DNA from: Chara braunii
Lineage: Eukaryota; Streptophyta; Charophyceae; Charales; Characeae
Direction: 5' to 3'
DNA length: 33,863 nucleotides
Assembly (NCBI GenBank): GCA_003427395.1
Contig: BFEA01000063.1
Coordinates: forward strand, 757,576-791,438
The notes beneath the pieces were generated by a model. The model saw only the letters and a list, made by a program, of their open reading frames with translations, was not told where the DNA came from and searched no databases. Below, one piece after another: positions 1-9,656 of the stretch; the stretch's first letter is position 1; each line of letters starts with the position of its first letter. Position numbers and translations under genes: made by a program.

Positions 1-54
<54 letters not shown>
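1..54. repeat. (CT)n microsatellite
   Basis: Uninterrupted CT dinucleotide run from the window edge to about base 54. Its true length is unknown because it is cut by the window start. Confidence 0.97.
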
Positions 55-58
<4 letters not shown>

Positions 59-144
59 GACTGTATATTTCTGTGTCTTCGATTTAGGGTTTACGCACGC
101 ACACTGATTGTGAAGCGGATGGATACAACCTGGAGAGCGGACTG

Positions 145-163
145 AGGGCATACTCACACTACG
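145..163 (+). repeat. Isolated left-end TIR motif (AGGGCAYACTCACACTA family)
   Basis: The stretch reads GAGGGCATACTCACACTAC, nearly the same as the left end of the inverted-repeat element at 22847-23248 and the reverse complement of the motif at 23211-23248 and 32303-32336. No matching right end was seen nearby, so this is probably a solo or truncated end. Confidence 0.5.
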
Positions 164-252
164 ACTTTCGTGGATGTATCTGTCCGGTTTTACAGCCAAG
201 CATGGATGTACGTGACAAACAATACAGTAAAATGCACGTATCTTATTGTCCC

Positions 253-398
253 GCACCCGATGAAAAGACCCTATGAGCTGACGAAACGGGTTCAGCAATC
301 CACCATTATTGGATCATACTATTGTGCACCCGATGAAAAGACCCTATGAGCTGACGAAACGGGCTCAGCAATCCACCATTATTTGATCATACTATTGT
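253..398. repeat. Two-copy tandem repeat, 73 bp unit
   Basis: Copy 1 (253-325) and copy 2 (326-398) both begin GCACCCGATGAAAAGACC and end ATCATACTATTGT, with about two mismatches. The unit has no open frame of note. The high identity implies a recent local duplication or a collapsed or expanded assembly. Confidence 0.93.
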
Positions 399-447
399 CC
401 AATCATCGTTTAGTTATAATCCGAAATGAGTCCTTTGGGACATCCGT

Positions 448-479
<32 letters not shown>

Positions 480-880
480 GGCCCCTGCGCAAGGATTAGC
501 AACATACATGGCATAAGTGCAAGCACTCAGATGCAGAGAGACAAGACAAGACTCAGACAAGACAAAGAAGGAAGTAGAAGGAAGTTGAAGGAAGGAAAGA
601 AACAGAAGGAAAGAAAGAAAACAGAAGGAAAGAAAACCCCGAGCGCATCAATCGGATTAAAGCACAGCGAAAGTGACACAGAGCACGGAAAGTGCCGAGC
701 GCCATGTACCTGAAGCACAACTGGCGGAAAGTACCCTACACGTGTTTCGGCCGGGCCGCCAGACACCGGCCATCATCAGGGGTGAGCGCTGGTGAGATGA
801 CACGCATAAATCGAGGAATGGTCCAGATTTAAAAAAAAAATAAAAAAAAATCCGAAATGAATTCAATTTGATGATTTTGT
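399..880. other. No gene recognised; purine-rich stretch
   Basis: Includes a GGAAG/AAAGAA-rich purine tract at 560-640 that makes long but low-complexity open frames on both strands. I see no protein family, RNA gene or mobile element here. Confidence 0.5.
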
Positions 881-888
881 TCTATTAT

Positions 889-953
889 TAGGGATTCGAA
901 CTTGGGTCTGCTTTTCAACAGTTCATGGCCGTACCAACTGCATTTAGCCCCCC
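889..953 (-). repeat. tRNA-like / SINE-head sequence (degenerate)
   Basis: On the minus strand a box-A-like TAAATGCAGTTGGTA (946-932) is followed about 30 bases later by a box-B-like AAGTTCGAATCCC (903-891), the spacing expected of an RNA polymerase III internal promoter. A TTGAAAA stretch between them could be an anticodon loop. The acceptor and T stems do not pair well, so a functional tRNA is unlikely. A decayed tRNA-derived SINE or tRNA pseudogene fits better. Confidence 0.35.
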
Positions 954-1273
954 GTCTGTACCATTCAATTGTACATGTTTTATCAATATGAAAATTTTCG
1001 GAATTCTACGTCAATCTGATTGATCGATGCTAAGAGGGGTCTTTTAGATAGCCACATTGTTTTTTTGTTCTGCCCCACAAAAAAGAACTTCCCGTGGTCC
1101 CCCTCCCCCTTGCGTTCACGGATTCCCCTGGCCGGTGCAGGGTCTCCACCAACGAGAAAGGAGATAAGCAACCATTTAGGGTCTTTTTTTTTTTTTTTTT
1201 TTTTTTTTTTTCCCCCCCAACAATTCAGGCTCTTCTGTCCTCAAAGTAGGCTCCTTTATTCTCAGTGTAGGCT

Positions 1274-1311
1274 CTGTCTCTTATACACATCTAGATGTGT
1301 ATAAGAGACAG
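1274..1311. other. Tn5 mosaic-end mate-pair junction adapter (library artefact)
   Basis: Two 19 bp Tn5 mosaic ends lie head to head: CTGTCTCTTATACACATCT at 1274-1292 followed directly by its exact reverse complement at 1293-1311. This 38 bp palindrome is the circularisation junction of transposase-based mate-pair libraries and is not natural sequence. Bases to the left and right may therefore come from places several kilobases apart, joined by an untrimmed junction read. Confidence 0.95.
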
Positions 1312-1562
1312 GGCTCTACCAATGTGATTATAGATAGATCGTGGAGTCCCGAGTCGCTATAGTCCCGAGTCCCATGAGCAGCTTTGTCCCCCCGACGTGT
1401 CCAAAGCCACGAAGTTTCTTGCGCATCGTGGCCTACCGGTAGGCTCTCCTCTCCTCGACCTGTCCTCGTCCGCTCCTTATACTCTCCCCATCCTGTTTCA
1501 CATCCTCTCGTCATCCTCTTTTTTTTTTTTTTTTTTTTGAAGGAAGAACCGGCCTCGACCCA

Positions 1563-1670
1563 CTAGCCTTCTTCCCCCGAAGACAACGTACGGTCATTAT
1601 CGCTCTATTTAGACTGAAAGATACCCCAAATTCAGCTATAATGACCGTACGTTGTAGTCGGGGGAAGACT
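1563..1670. mobile_element. MITE copy 1 (TCTTCCCCCGAA-ended family)
   Basis: Terminal inverted repeats about 35 bp long: CTTCTTCCCCCGAAGACAAC at the left, and GTTGTAGTCGGGGGAAGAC at the right. Both arms continue inward through ACGGTCATTAT and ATAATGACCGT. Total about 108 bp with no coding capacity. The core is shared with copy 3 at 3920-4029 (AGACTGAAAGAT, CAGCTATAA). The target duplication is not clear. Confidence 0.85.
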
Positions 1671-1714
1671 GCAGAAGGGGTGAAATAAAGCACCCCGCTC
1701 TAGTGTGCGCTCGC

Positions 1715-1745
1715 TGGCTGCTCCAATTTATTGGTGGGGAGCGGT
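1715..1745 (-). repeat. Partial copy of the retroposon tail family
   Basis: GGCTGCTCCAATTTATTGG followed by TGGGGAGC matches the inner part of the tail copies at 3542-3597 and 4108-4160. The remainder diverges and there is no poly(T) beside it. Confidence 0.55.
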
Positions 1746-1978
1746 CATCCTCTCACGTCCCGCAAATTGGTCGAGTGGATTAGATTATCCCTTTCCCAAA
1801 GCCACGCAGTCTTCTGTACAGAGTCTCGTATGCTCTTCTCTCCTGATCCTCGACTCAACTCGTCTCCTATCCTCTCTTCATCCTCTATTCATCCTCTCCT
1901 TATCACATGCAGGCAAGTGGGCAAACGGGAGACAGCATCTCTCCCCTAGCAACCTCAAAGCAATAATCCTGGGCGGAA

Positions 1979-1980
<2 letters not shown>

Positions 1981-2060
<80 letters not shown>
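1981..2060. repeat. (CT)n microsatellite
   Basis: About 80 bp of uninterrupted CT dinucleotides. It generates apparent Leu-Ser and Arg-Glu repeat frames that are not genes. Confidence 0.97.
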
Positions 2061-2064
<4 letters not shown>

Positions 2065-2132
2065 CTTTTCCTTTTTTTCTTTCTTCTTCATTCTTTTGGC
2101 CGACTGAAGTGGAAGTAGGAGAGTAGGAAATA

Positions 2133-2244
2133 CTACCGTCTTCCCCCCGAACACAACGCAGCCTGATAACGAATGTATGCACGCTATTTTGCCGGCCCGG
2201 TGCAGCGAAAATGAGGGTGCGTTGTGTTCGGGGGAAGACGGTAG
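2133..2244. mobile_element. MITE copy 2 (TCTTCCCCCGAA-ended family)
   Basis: A 112 bp element with ends CTACCGTCTTCCCCCCGAAC and GTTCGGGGGAAGACGGTAG. The arms extend to ACAACGCA and TGCGTTGT. Its core (GAATGTATGCACGC, GCAGCGAAAATGAGG) matches copy 4 at 31995-32105, so copies 2 and 4 form one subfamily and copies 1 and 3 another. Non-coding, so a transposase would be supplied in trans. Confidence 0.88.
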
Positions 2245-2578
2245 GAATGATAATCGAGCGAGTGGAGAGAGGTGGGGGCGGCCGAATAGGGGAGAAAGGG
2301 AATCAAGGCGGGGAGAGAGAGGAGGACGTGGAAGGGAGAGAGAGAAAGGACTGTGTTCCATCTCTCTGAGCGTGGTGGTTGGAGCGGGAGAAGAGGTTGG
2401 GGGAAAAGATCAGGGAGAAGAATGGGGATGATCGAGGGAGAAGCGGGCTTGCCACCGCTCCGCTTCAGGCAGATGGACGTACGCATGCAGACGTGACGAT
2501 TTTTTTTTTTTTCACCTTTTTTTCCCTTTTCCCTGGACGTGACATTCCACTGGAGGCGATTAGAATATATGGCAAACT

Positions 2579-2586
<8 letters not shown>

Positions 2587-2640
<54 letters not shown>

Positions 2641-2641
2641 C
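2587..2641. repeat. (CT)n(CG)n compound microsatellite
   Basis: A CT run passes directly into alternating CGCGCG at about 2625-2641. A 29-base poly(T) at 2661-2689 follows. The alternating purine-pyrimidine end could take a non-B conformation. Confidence 0.95.
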
Positions 2642-2657
2642 ATGATCAGAAATAGCC

Positions 2658-2690
<33 letters not shown>

Positions 2691-2766
2691 GAATAGCCGA
2701 TTTTCACATTCACAGAGGGAGATCGGAGTAGGGGAAAGAATAACAACAATATATATATATATCGGT

Positions 2767-3121
2767 GAAACTCCGACGAAACAGTTTGTCACAGCCCCTC
2801 GTTTGTTGTCCTCTTCTCTCTCTCTGCCTACGGTTTACCGGGCAGTTCTATTTGTGACGATATATATATACATACATCTCTGCCTACGGTTTACCGGGCA
2901 GTTCTGTTTGTGACGATATATATATACATATATATATACACTTTGTTGTCTTCTTCTCTCTCTCTGCCTACGGTTTACCGGGCAGTTCTGTTTGTGACGA
3001 TATATATATACATATATGAAACTCCGACGAAACAGTTTGTCACAGCCCCTCGTTTGTTGTCCTCTTCTCTCTCTCTGCCTACGGTTTACCGGGCAGTTCT
3101 GTTTGTGACGATATATATATA
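2767..3121. repeat. Four-copy complex tandem repeat with (TA)n joints
   Basis: Shared core TGCCTACGGTTTACCGGGCA then GTTCTRTTTGTGACGATATA occurs in four units: 2767-2871, 2877-2926, 2942-3012 and 3018-3121. Units 1 and 4 are full length (about 104 bp, starting GAAACTCCGACGAAACAG), while 2 and 3 are 5' truncated. The joints are TATATATATACATA runs, suggesting slippage or unequal exchange at the (TA)n. Confidence 0.93.
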
Positions 3122-3152
3122 CGAATAATACGATATATATATTATTATTATT

Positions 3153-3236
3153 ATTTTTTTATTTTTTTTCCCGATGGTAGCAGCTCCGATGTATTCGTGG
3201 GGAGCAGCACGTGCCAGGAACCGGGCCCAGCGTCCC
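3153..3236 (-). mobile_element. Short retroposon tail, copy 1
   Basis: Read on the minus strand: GGGACGCTGGGCCCGGTTCC, then a variant of CAGCACGTGCTG, CTCCCCACGAATAC, a short linker and an A-rich tail (the poly(T) at 3153-3169 on plus). The same unit recurs at 3519-3597, 4085-4160 and 18667-18749 with unrelated sequence beyond GGGACGC. That fits a SINE or the shared 3' end of a retroposon family. Confidence 0.75.
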
Positions 3237-3518
3237 ATTTGAAACTCGTGACACGAAACGTGTAATGTTTCAAACTACGTATACACCACAAAAAATATAA
3301 ACATTAGAAAACTTCATGCATGGTATATGAACTCGCCTTGCAGATTTTGTATGGAATGTAAGTTGGGATTTCATGTATATAGCTTTCTGATGCTTACACC
3401 AAATACTTTTGAGTTGAATTTATAGAGTTTGAACTTTGATGTTTCCTATGCCAGAAGGACCCTGGCCGGTGCTGGGGCGTCGCCCTGTGACCTATGTTTG
3501 TAGCGGGAGCTTGAGTCC

Positions 3519-3597
3519 TTTTTTTTTTTTTTTTTTTCAAATTGCTCCAATCTATTCGTGGGGAGCAGCACGTGCTGGGAACCGGGCCCAGCGTCCC
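3519..3597 (-). mobile_element. Short retroposon tail, copy 2
   Basis: Twenty-odd T on the plus strand followed by AAATTGCTCCAATCTATTCG, TGGGGAGCAGCACGTGCTGG and GAACCGGGCCCAGCGTCCC. This is the cleanest copy of the family. The 12 bp CAGCACGTGCTG inside is a perfect palindrome. No clear target duplication flanks the short unit. Confidence 0.8.
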
Positions 3598-3919
3598 TTA
3601 TAATGGAAATACATTGATGATTAAAAAAATTGGGATGATTGAGGATCATTTAGGATCCTTCAGGATGATAGAGAGATCTGGGCATTATTAGTAGAGGGAG
3701 GAAGATAGTCCCGTGGCCGACCTGGGGGGTGCTGCCCTGACGACCTAAGGGGCTGGGTATAGTCTTGGTACTGAGAACACCTCAGCTATGGCTGGTATGC
3801 AATCTTGGGATTCTTGGGAAGGCTAGGACTCCGAGTTGCTTATAGATGTAAGGCCAGGTTTGGTGATCTAGTTTATATCTTTCATAGATTATCATCATCA
3901 ACCATTCGCCATATTATCA

Positions 3920-4029
3920 CTCCCTTCTTCGCCCGAATACAACGGATTGTCATAGCTATATCTAGACTGAAAGATGCCAAAAATATACAGCTATAAAGAC
4001 CGTACATTGTATTTGGGGGAAGAAGGTAG
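3920..4029. mobile_element. MITE copy 3 (TCTTCCCCCGAA-ended family)
   Basis: About 110 bp. The left end CTCCCTTCTTCGCCCGAATA and right end TATTTGGGGGAAGAAGGTAG are diverged versions of the family TIR. The interior AGACTGAAAGATGCCAAAAA and CAGCTATAAAGACCGTACA match copy 1. The two arms differ from each other more than in copies 1 and 2, so this looks like the oldest copy. Confidence 0.8.
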
Positions 4030-4042
4030 CAAGTTCATGAGG

Positions 4043-4160
4043 GAAGCTGGGGGCCGTTCCCAGCACGTGCTGTTTTACCAGCTCTTTTTTTTTTTTTAAT
4101 TTAAATGCTCCAATCTATTCGTGGGGAGCAGCACGTGCTGGAAACTGGGTACAGCGTCCC
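4043..4160. mobile_element. Two head-to-head copies of the retroposon tail
   Basis: A forward partial copy (4043-4079: GCTGGGGGCCGTTCCCAGCA, CGTGCTG) ends at poly(T) 4085-4097. A reverse copy then follows at 4098-4160 (ATGCTCCAATCTATTCGTGG, GGAGCAGCACGTGCTGGAAA, CAGCGTCCC). The pair could fold into a stem, and suggests one copy inserted beside or into another. Confidence 0.65.
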
Positions 4161-4402
4161 ATGAGGACATTTACAGCTTCAACAAGGATCATTTTTGAGA
4201 AAAGTTGACAGGACCTACCAACTCAAGTTACTCAACACTGTATCTCAGGGGAGGCTGGCAAAGCCTGCTGGCAGGTGTAGCTCCCAACCAATAGACTGGA
4301 GGCCCCTGCAAGACAGGTAGGTCCTGTGTATGCTCGTACCATCACTCCTATCTGTGGACGAGGGCGAAATTTTCTCATAAAGAAAAAAGAAGAAAAGAAG
4401 TT

Positions 4403-4779
4403 ATAATTTGTCAAATACCCTCATAAGTTGAGATATATGCCAAAATGCCCCTGAAAGATGTGGGTAGAGTGGAATGCCTCTTTGGGCGGAAATCTTTGTG
4501 TTGTGCCCCTGTCAGGCGGGTTTGCAACTTTGCAATCTGGACCTCCCCGTCTGGGCCTTGGCCTTCTGCGATAGAGCCCAGGAGAAGTTGGCAAGTACTG
4601 GGGCATTTTGCAAAGTTGGACAGTACTCGGTAGGGGTATATTGCAAAGATGGGGGTTCAACAAGCGCCAGGGGTATTTCACAAAATATTTTTTTTTGTCA
4701 GCGTGTCGTTCCGCGCTACCCACATCTTTGGGGGCATTTTGGCATGCATCTCCACTTATGGGGGTATCTTGCAAATTAT
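4403..4779. mobile_element. Foldback/MITE-like element with ~67 bp TIRs
   Basis: Left arm 4403-4469 and right arm about 4713-4779 are inverted copies, about 85% alike by eye: ATAATTTGTCAAATACCCTC at the left against the reverse complement of GGGGGTATCTTGCAAATTAT at the right. CCAAAATGCCCCTGAAAGATGTGGGTAG pairs with its partner at 4717-4745. The interior carries diverged GGGGYATNTTGCAAA motifs (4592, 4635, 4670). Open frames inside are not conserved proteins. Confidence 0.8.
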
Positions 4780-6304
4780 CCCAAAAAAGTTTGAAGTTCT
4801 CCTGGACCTGTGAAATATTGTGTTGCCGTGTATAGTTAGGAAAAAAGGGCGCAAGGATTGGAAATTTGTGCATGGTTTGGGGAAGTGACAATGGCTCTGA
4901 CGGGGTCAGCCGGAGTCAAGGCGGCGTGGTACCAACTCAGACAACAAATTTGGGCAAAATTTGGGCCGCTGAGGAAAACCCGATCCTCACTCCTCACGCC
5001 AAAAAATGAAAGTCTGAGGAACGGACAAACCTATTCACAGATGAATAGCTGGGACCCAGGAAAAGCATAGCAGAAGTACAAAACACACAGAAAAACTGGA
5101 GCGATGAGCACACGTGGCCGGTTCAGCGGCTTTCCCATTTCTCCATTCCCTATTCAGCAACCCCCCCGGGCCTGTCCTTCGTCCTCCTCCCGAATTGACC
5201 CCCTCCCCCTCCTCCCCTCCTTTGCCCCCCCCCCCCCCCCCCCCCCTCTTCTTCGCTTTCCTCTCCCTCCCGCACCCACCACGGCTTGTCCTACGCATCA
5301 GCAGGAGCGGTTCTCAGGTGTATGGACAGCCACTATGTCAACCAAGGGCCACTCGCGAACCCAGGGCAGGCCGGCCAGGGGCATCGACCATCATCTACCT
5401 TGTACTCAGGCTACAGACGGAACACACGAGAAGGGAGGGCACATGGTCAAGTAACGCCTATCGCCCATTCAGGCTACGAGGGGAACAGTGGAGATAGAAG
5501 GGCACAGGGCTCGAGAAGTAGGAAGTGGGGACAAGGATGGGGGACAGGGAGGAGAAGGCCTTCTGCGATGGAGGGGAAGGGGACTCAGCTGGCAGGAAAG
5601 CGACGGAAGAATTTCCAGCGGCGAAAGCTTCAATCTTTCCAGGGACCACAAAGAGAACAAAGCCAGATTGAAGTGTTAAACACAACACAGCCGGGGTGGG
5701 AGGGTGGGTGCCAAGTCCGACGAACGGAGTCCCATGCGTCTGGACTTATAAAAGGTTCGCTGGACCTACCTCCGGCTGGGGAAGCTCCAATGTTGGGAAG
5801 GGGCGCAGGACATAGGATGATAGGGAGTAACACCCCGGAAAGGGGGTGGTCAGCAGGCGTCTGACCCCTCCACAGCGGTTTCTCAGACAGGAGCATGGGA
5901 TGGCAGCAACGGACTGAAGGACTCAAGCTCGGCCAGCACCAATGCCACATTATGCCAGGAAACTGTAAGGATAGCAGGGGCATGTAATAAGCTGGAAAAC
6001 AGGTTAGGGGTAGACGGGGTAAAGAATAAAGAGACCAAGTGGACCAGTAACTGGCTGGTAAAGAGGGCACCCGGGGTGTGCCGCGCAGGGAACCTCACAC
6101 CATGTGCTGTCTTCTGTTCGGAGTGCTAAGGGTGCGGAAAGAAGGCCAAGCAAGATGGAGTGTGCCAAGGATTTTTGGAAAATTGAGTGTGGGGACACTG
6201 ACAAAACTGAAATCCCCCGTGTTGGCCGGATGAAGTAAGTCGGTTGCTTTCGCGCGTCGTGGAATGCGCGCGCGGGTACGGCGCGAAAAGAGAAAAACCC
6301 AAAT
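4780..6304. other. No gene recognised; low-complexity and anonymous sequence
   Basis: Contains a 23-base poly(C) at 5225-5247 in a pyrimidine-rich block. Long open frames over 5100-5860 are Pro- or Gly/Arg-rich low-complexity translations without family features. From about 6120 the sequence is related to 9400-9480 (GTGTGCCAAGGATNTTTGG followed by a similar 60 bp), so it may be the 3' flank of the paired unknown unit at 6305-6976. Confidence 0.5.
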
Positions 6305-6976
6305 TCAATCCAAAAAGTATTGCCGAACTTCCCACCGCGCTACGACTCTTCGTTTAGAGCGGAAGGGCTTCGGTACACTCCGCGTGTCCCGTTTCCGTAT
6401 CAAGTCCCGACGTCGCTCGTTGCTCAGTTCCGAGTCCGACGTGGAGGGTCTCAGTCGTGTGGCTGTTCCCTTGTGCTCGTCTTCACTCCGTGTAAGGTAG
6501 TGGAAGCCCTTTGATTCGTAGCGATCGAAACGCTGACATTCGGTGCACAGGGTTCGAGGCCAATGGGGCGCCACTGCCGTCCACGGAATGACGATCAGCT
6601 CGTTAAATGGCAACAATACTAAGTAAGGCGGGAAGTGCATATCGATAATGACAAAGCCCGCGTCCACGAATCCAGAGCAATGATTTTCGGGAGGGAAGTA
6701 ATATCGCCCGCCGATCCTTGTGACAGCTTCTCGTACATCCCATTCGCAAACACATGTCCTTTCCTCGTTGTAAGAGAAGGGGCGCGTTGGCATGGGAGAT
6801 ACAGGAGGCTGGCGCCCAATCAAGATGCGCCCGTCAGTCCACATGTCAATCAATCGGAATGAGTTTGCAAAAATCCCCAGGACGTCATCAAAAAGCACAA
6901 TCGTAAAAACCCAACTACCATTTTCCTTCCTTTCGACACGAGGGAAGCATCTTACAGAGTCCGTACAACCATGCAA
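6305..6976 (-). pseudogene. Unknown open frame, paralogue of the frame at 9657-10154
   Basis: Minus-strand open frame of about 223 codons with no ATG at its upstream end. The frame is open back to a TGA near 7003, so it may be an exon or a decayed gene rather than a complete CDS. I do not recognise the family. The segment at 6658-6530 (about residues 107-149) matches the other frame at about half of its positions. The conserved skeleton is GFV-I, FPP, LLP, L-V-PW, A--WP-T-C--C-R. It ends in a Cys-x2-Cys pair that could bind metal. The N-terminal part has no obvious signal peptide or membrane span. Downstream DNA (6120-6230) also matches the flank of the second copy, and translates to a shared TGD(F/L)S...NFP-ILGT pattern. 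That suggests coding or exon sequence continues beyond the stop. Function unknown. Confidence 0.45.
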
Positions 6977-7076
6977 TGATCGGGTTGGAGTTTTGAGGGA
7001 TCAACCCGCGACTCAGGTTCGAAGGCGAGATCGACAAAAATTCGAGGCGCCTGGCTCTTTCGAGGCTGCCTCATAG

Positions 7077-9288
7077 ACTGTCTACAAATGTCGTGCAGTA
7101 TAAGGCAAATGGCATGCGCAGTGCATTCAGAACGACAGATCTAAACACTCTTGCATTCTCAAACAAAATTCCATCGAGTTCTGAGTCTAACCAAAACAAA
7201 ATTCACATTCAAGCATTTTTCTGTCTATGCATACATCCACTGTGGAAGGTGTGAAAATGAAACTGGTGCATCAACTCCCTCCACAAATCAGAAACAAGTC
7301 GGGGGATAGTACACACGCATCCACCGTTCACAAGACAAGAGGATTGAGTTCCTTTGCATCCGGGGATTACCCAAGAAACTAATGGGAGAGTTCCGGAAGA
7401 AGTTCTTCTGCACGGGAAATGACAAGGATTCACTTCGGTTTTTAGGAGAGATAGACTCATAACACATCGTCATTCAGAGCAGGGAGAGAAAGGGGAGAGA
7501 TAGACGAGAAATGTCGAAACAGGAGACACTAGGATCCGAAAAGAGAACGTCGGCTTCGCAGCCATGAACTCACACCAAAGGAAAATGATCTGCAACAATG
7601 AAGGCGCATTTGCCGTGAAATTTTAATATGGCCCTGGGCCAATCATCCACTCAACTCCACTTTCCGAACCTCATACCCGCACCGACGATCCCGACCGTCG
7701 CGTGCTAACTTCCTCCGCTGCGATCGTCACCCCGCTGATGCAAGCTCGACACGGCTCGCCTGAATCCCACAGTCCGTCGTGGCGATCAAGCGCGCAGCCG
7801 GCCAGCCTACAGTCAGCCCGTTAGGACTTTTCGACTCGCACCAAACGCATCACCCAGCCACTGCTTCACGGAAGCTGGTTGGGGAGTTGAAAACGTAAGA
7901 GAGATTTGCGGGCGCGCTTGTGGAATTTATAGTTTCGAGAAGGGAGGCAGAAGGAAGAGAAGGCGGAGGGGAAATCGAGGTGCAGGAGGAGAAGATTCAG
8001 CGGGGGGCGCTCAAGGGAAACCATGTTGATCCTTCGGAACCCAATGTTCAGCCAATCAGATTCGTCGTGCAATAGGGAGATCCTCTTACTCAACGCGTCT
8101 GATTGGTGAACGGAGGTAATCGAAGGATCAACCGGGTTTCGTGAGCCAAGGTTGAAGAGCGAGAAGGAAAGAGGCGCGAGAAGCAGCGCAAGACGGGTCC
8201 AAGATTCAGATCATCAAGAAAGGAAAACAGGCGCGCAAAGAGCAGAGAGAGAGGGAAAACAGTTGCGATAAGAGAGGAAGGGGAGGGGGAAAGGAGAGAG
8301 AAGAGAGCACGGGGGAAGAACGCCGCGGGAAATAAGGAGGAGGAAGCTCGCATGCGCGGCGCCGACAGCAAGAGAAAAAGGCACCAAAACAGTTACAACT
8401 TGCCTATGTCCTAAACCAATTCAAAAATTGAAATCACCATTATGATATCCGCGTGCAAAAGTCGACGCGGGAAAAGAAAGTCCTATGCCTGTTCGGATTC
8501 TCACAAAATTCCTAGATTTTTCTCCGATGTGACCGAGAACATTCATGCACAAAAAGGACACGTCGAGTTCCGCTTATTCCGGAATTCCTAACTGTCGGGC
8601 CCGATTCTTAGTGCGCTTGCTAGAATGCACGCAATTTCCCATGCATTTCCCGAATTACAAAAAGCAGAATTCCAAGAATCAATAGAACTTCCGAAAAATG
8701 GGGGCCCAAACAAGGCACCCGAAATCAAGGAAAGCGACGGGGGCTTTGTTGGGCGAGTATGATACAAAAGAGAGAATTAAGTCGAGGGGTACGAAAGATA
8801 GCACAGGGTCGGGAAGTGGTTCGTCACAGGGGTGGGGTGGGGCGCAGGACAAGAGGAAAGGATGGGGTGAAGGGGAGAAGTGGGCTGGGCCAGGGGCCAG
8901 GGGAAAGAGACATAGAAAAAAGAGATGAAGTGTACAGAACAGGCATTGACAGGGTAGGGAACACTGAAAGGCCTGAACGAAATGGAGATGCAGGTAAGTA
9001 TAGTGGGGAAGATGGGCTCCCCGGGAAAGAGCTGCCATAACCAGAGGGATGAGCTGCTGATACCTGGAAGTCGGATGGACCGAAAGGAAAAACTGAGATA
9101 CGGGATAAGAAATTGACTGCATTTTCCAGGAAGTGGTCTGGGCCAGTGGAAAAGGGGGAGCTCTACGATAGGATTGGTAATACTTGCAGCCCTACCGGAA
9201 AGAAGGGAGCTCTAGGGCAGACAGAGTAAAGGCCACAACCCCAGGAACCGATGGAAGCAAATACGCTGTGTTGTAATGATGTAACCAA
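7077..9288. other. No gene recognised between the two unknown frames
   Basis: Bases 7089-7140 resemble 9551-9600 (both contain CGTGCANNGTAAGGCARRTGGC-like sequence with GCGCGGTGCAT or its variant), so pieces of the paired unknown unit are present in rearranged order. The rest, including the purine-rich 7900-8350 and anonymous 8390-8690, shows no protein family, RNA gene or terminal repeats that I can support. Confidence 0.45.
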
Positions 9289-9338
9289 GGGACACTGGAC
9301 CCGGTTTCCACCAGATGTCGCTCCCCACCAATAGATGG
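9289..9338 (+). mobile_element. Retroposon tail, diverged forward copy
   Basis: GGGACACTGGACCCGGTTTC, CACCAGATGTCGCTCCCCAC and CAATAGATGG match the minus-strand reading of copies at 3542-3597. No poly(A) follows directly, so the 3' end is lost or diverged. Confidence 0.65.
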
Positions 9339-9656
9339 CGCATGTGACGCCCAAAACCTCATGCGCGACGCTACTTCCTGATCGGAGTGGGATGTGGGCC
9401 TGGAAGTGCGAAAAGGGGTGTGCCAAGGATATTTGGGAAATTGGGGTGGAGTCCCATGTCAGAACTGAGATCTCCTGTGACAGGGTTTCAGGGGCATAGG
9501 CGCAATGAGGCTAAGGGACGGGTTGCTTTCGGCCTGAGGGCGGTCGAGGCCGTGCAACGTAAGGCAGGTGGCACGCGCGGTGCATCTCAGGTCGTCCGAT
9601 CCGCCCGTCCCAGCAATGACGGTTCGGGAGAGGTCCAGTCGTGAGCGCTGCGATCT

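Noticed and set aside
5035-5864. Pro-rich and Gly/Arg-rich open frames
   Set aside because: Low-complexity composition around the poly(C) tract, with no motif or conserved partner.
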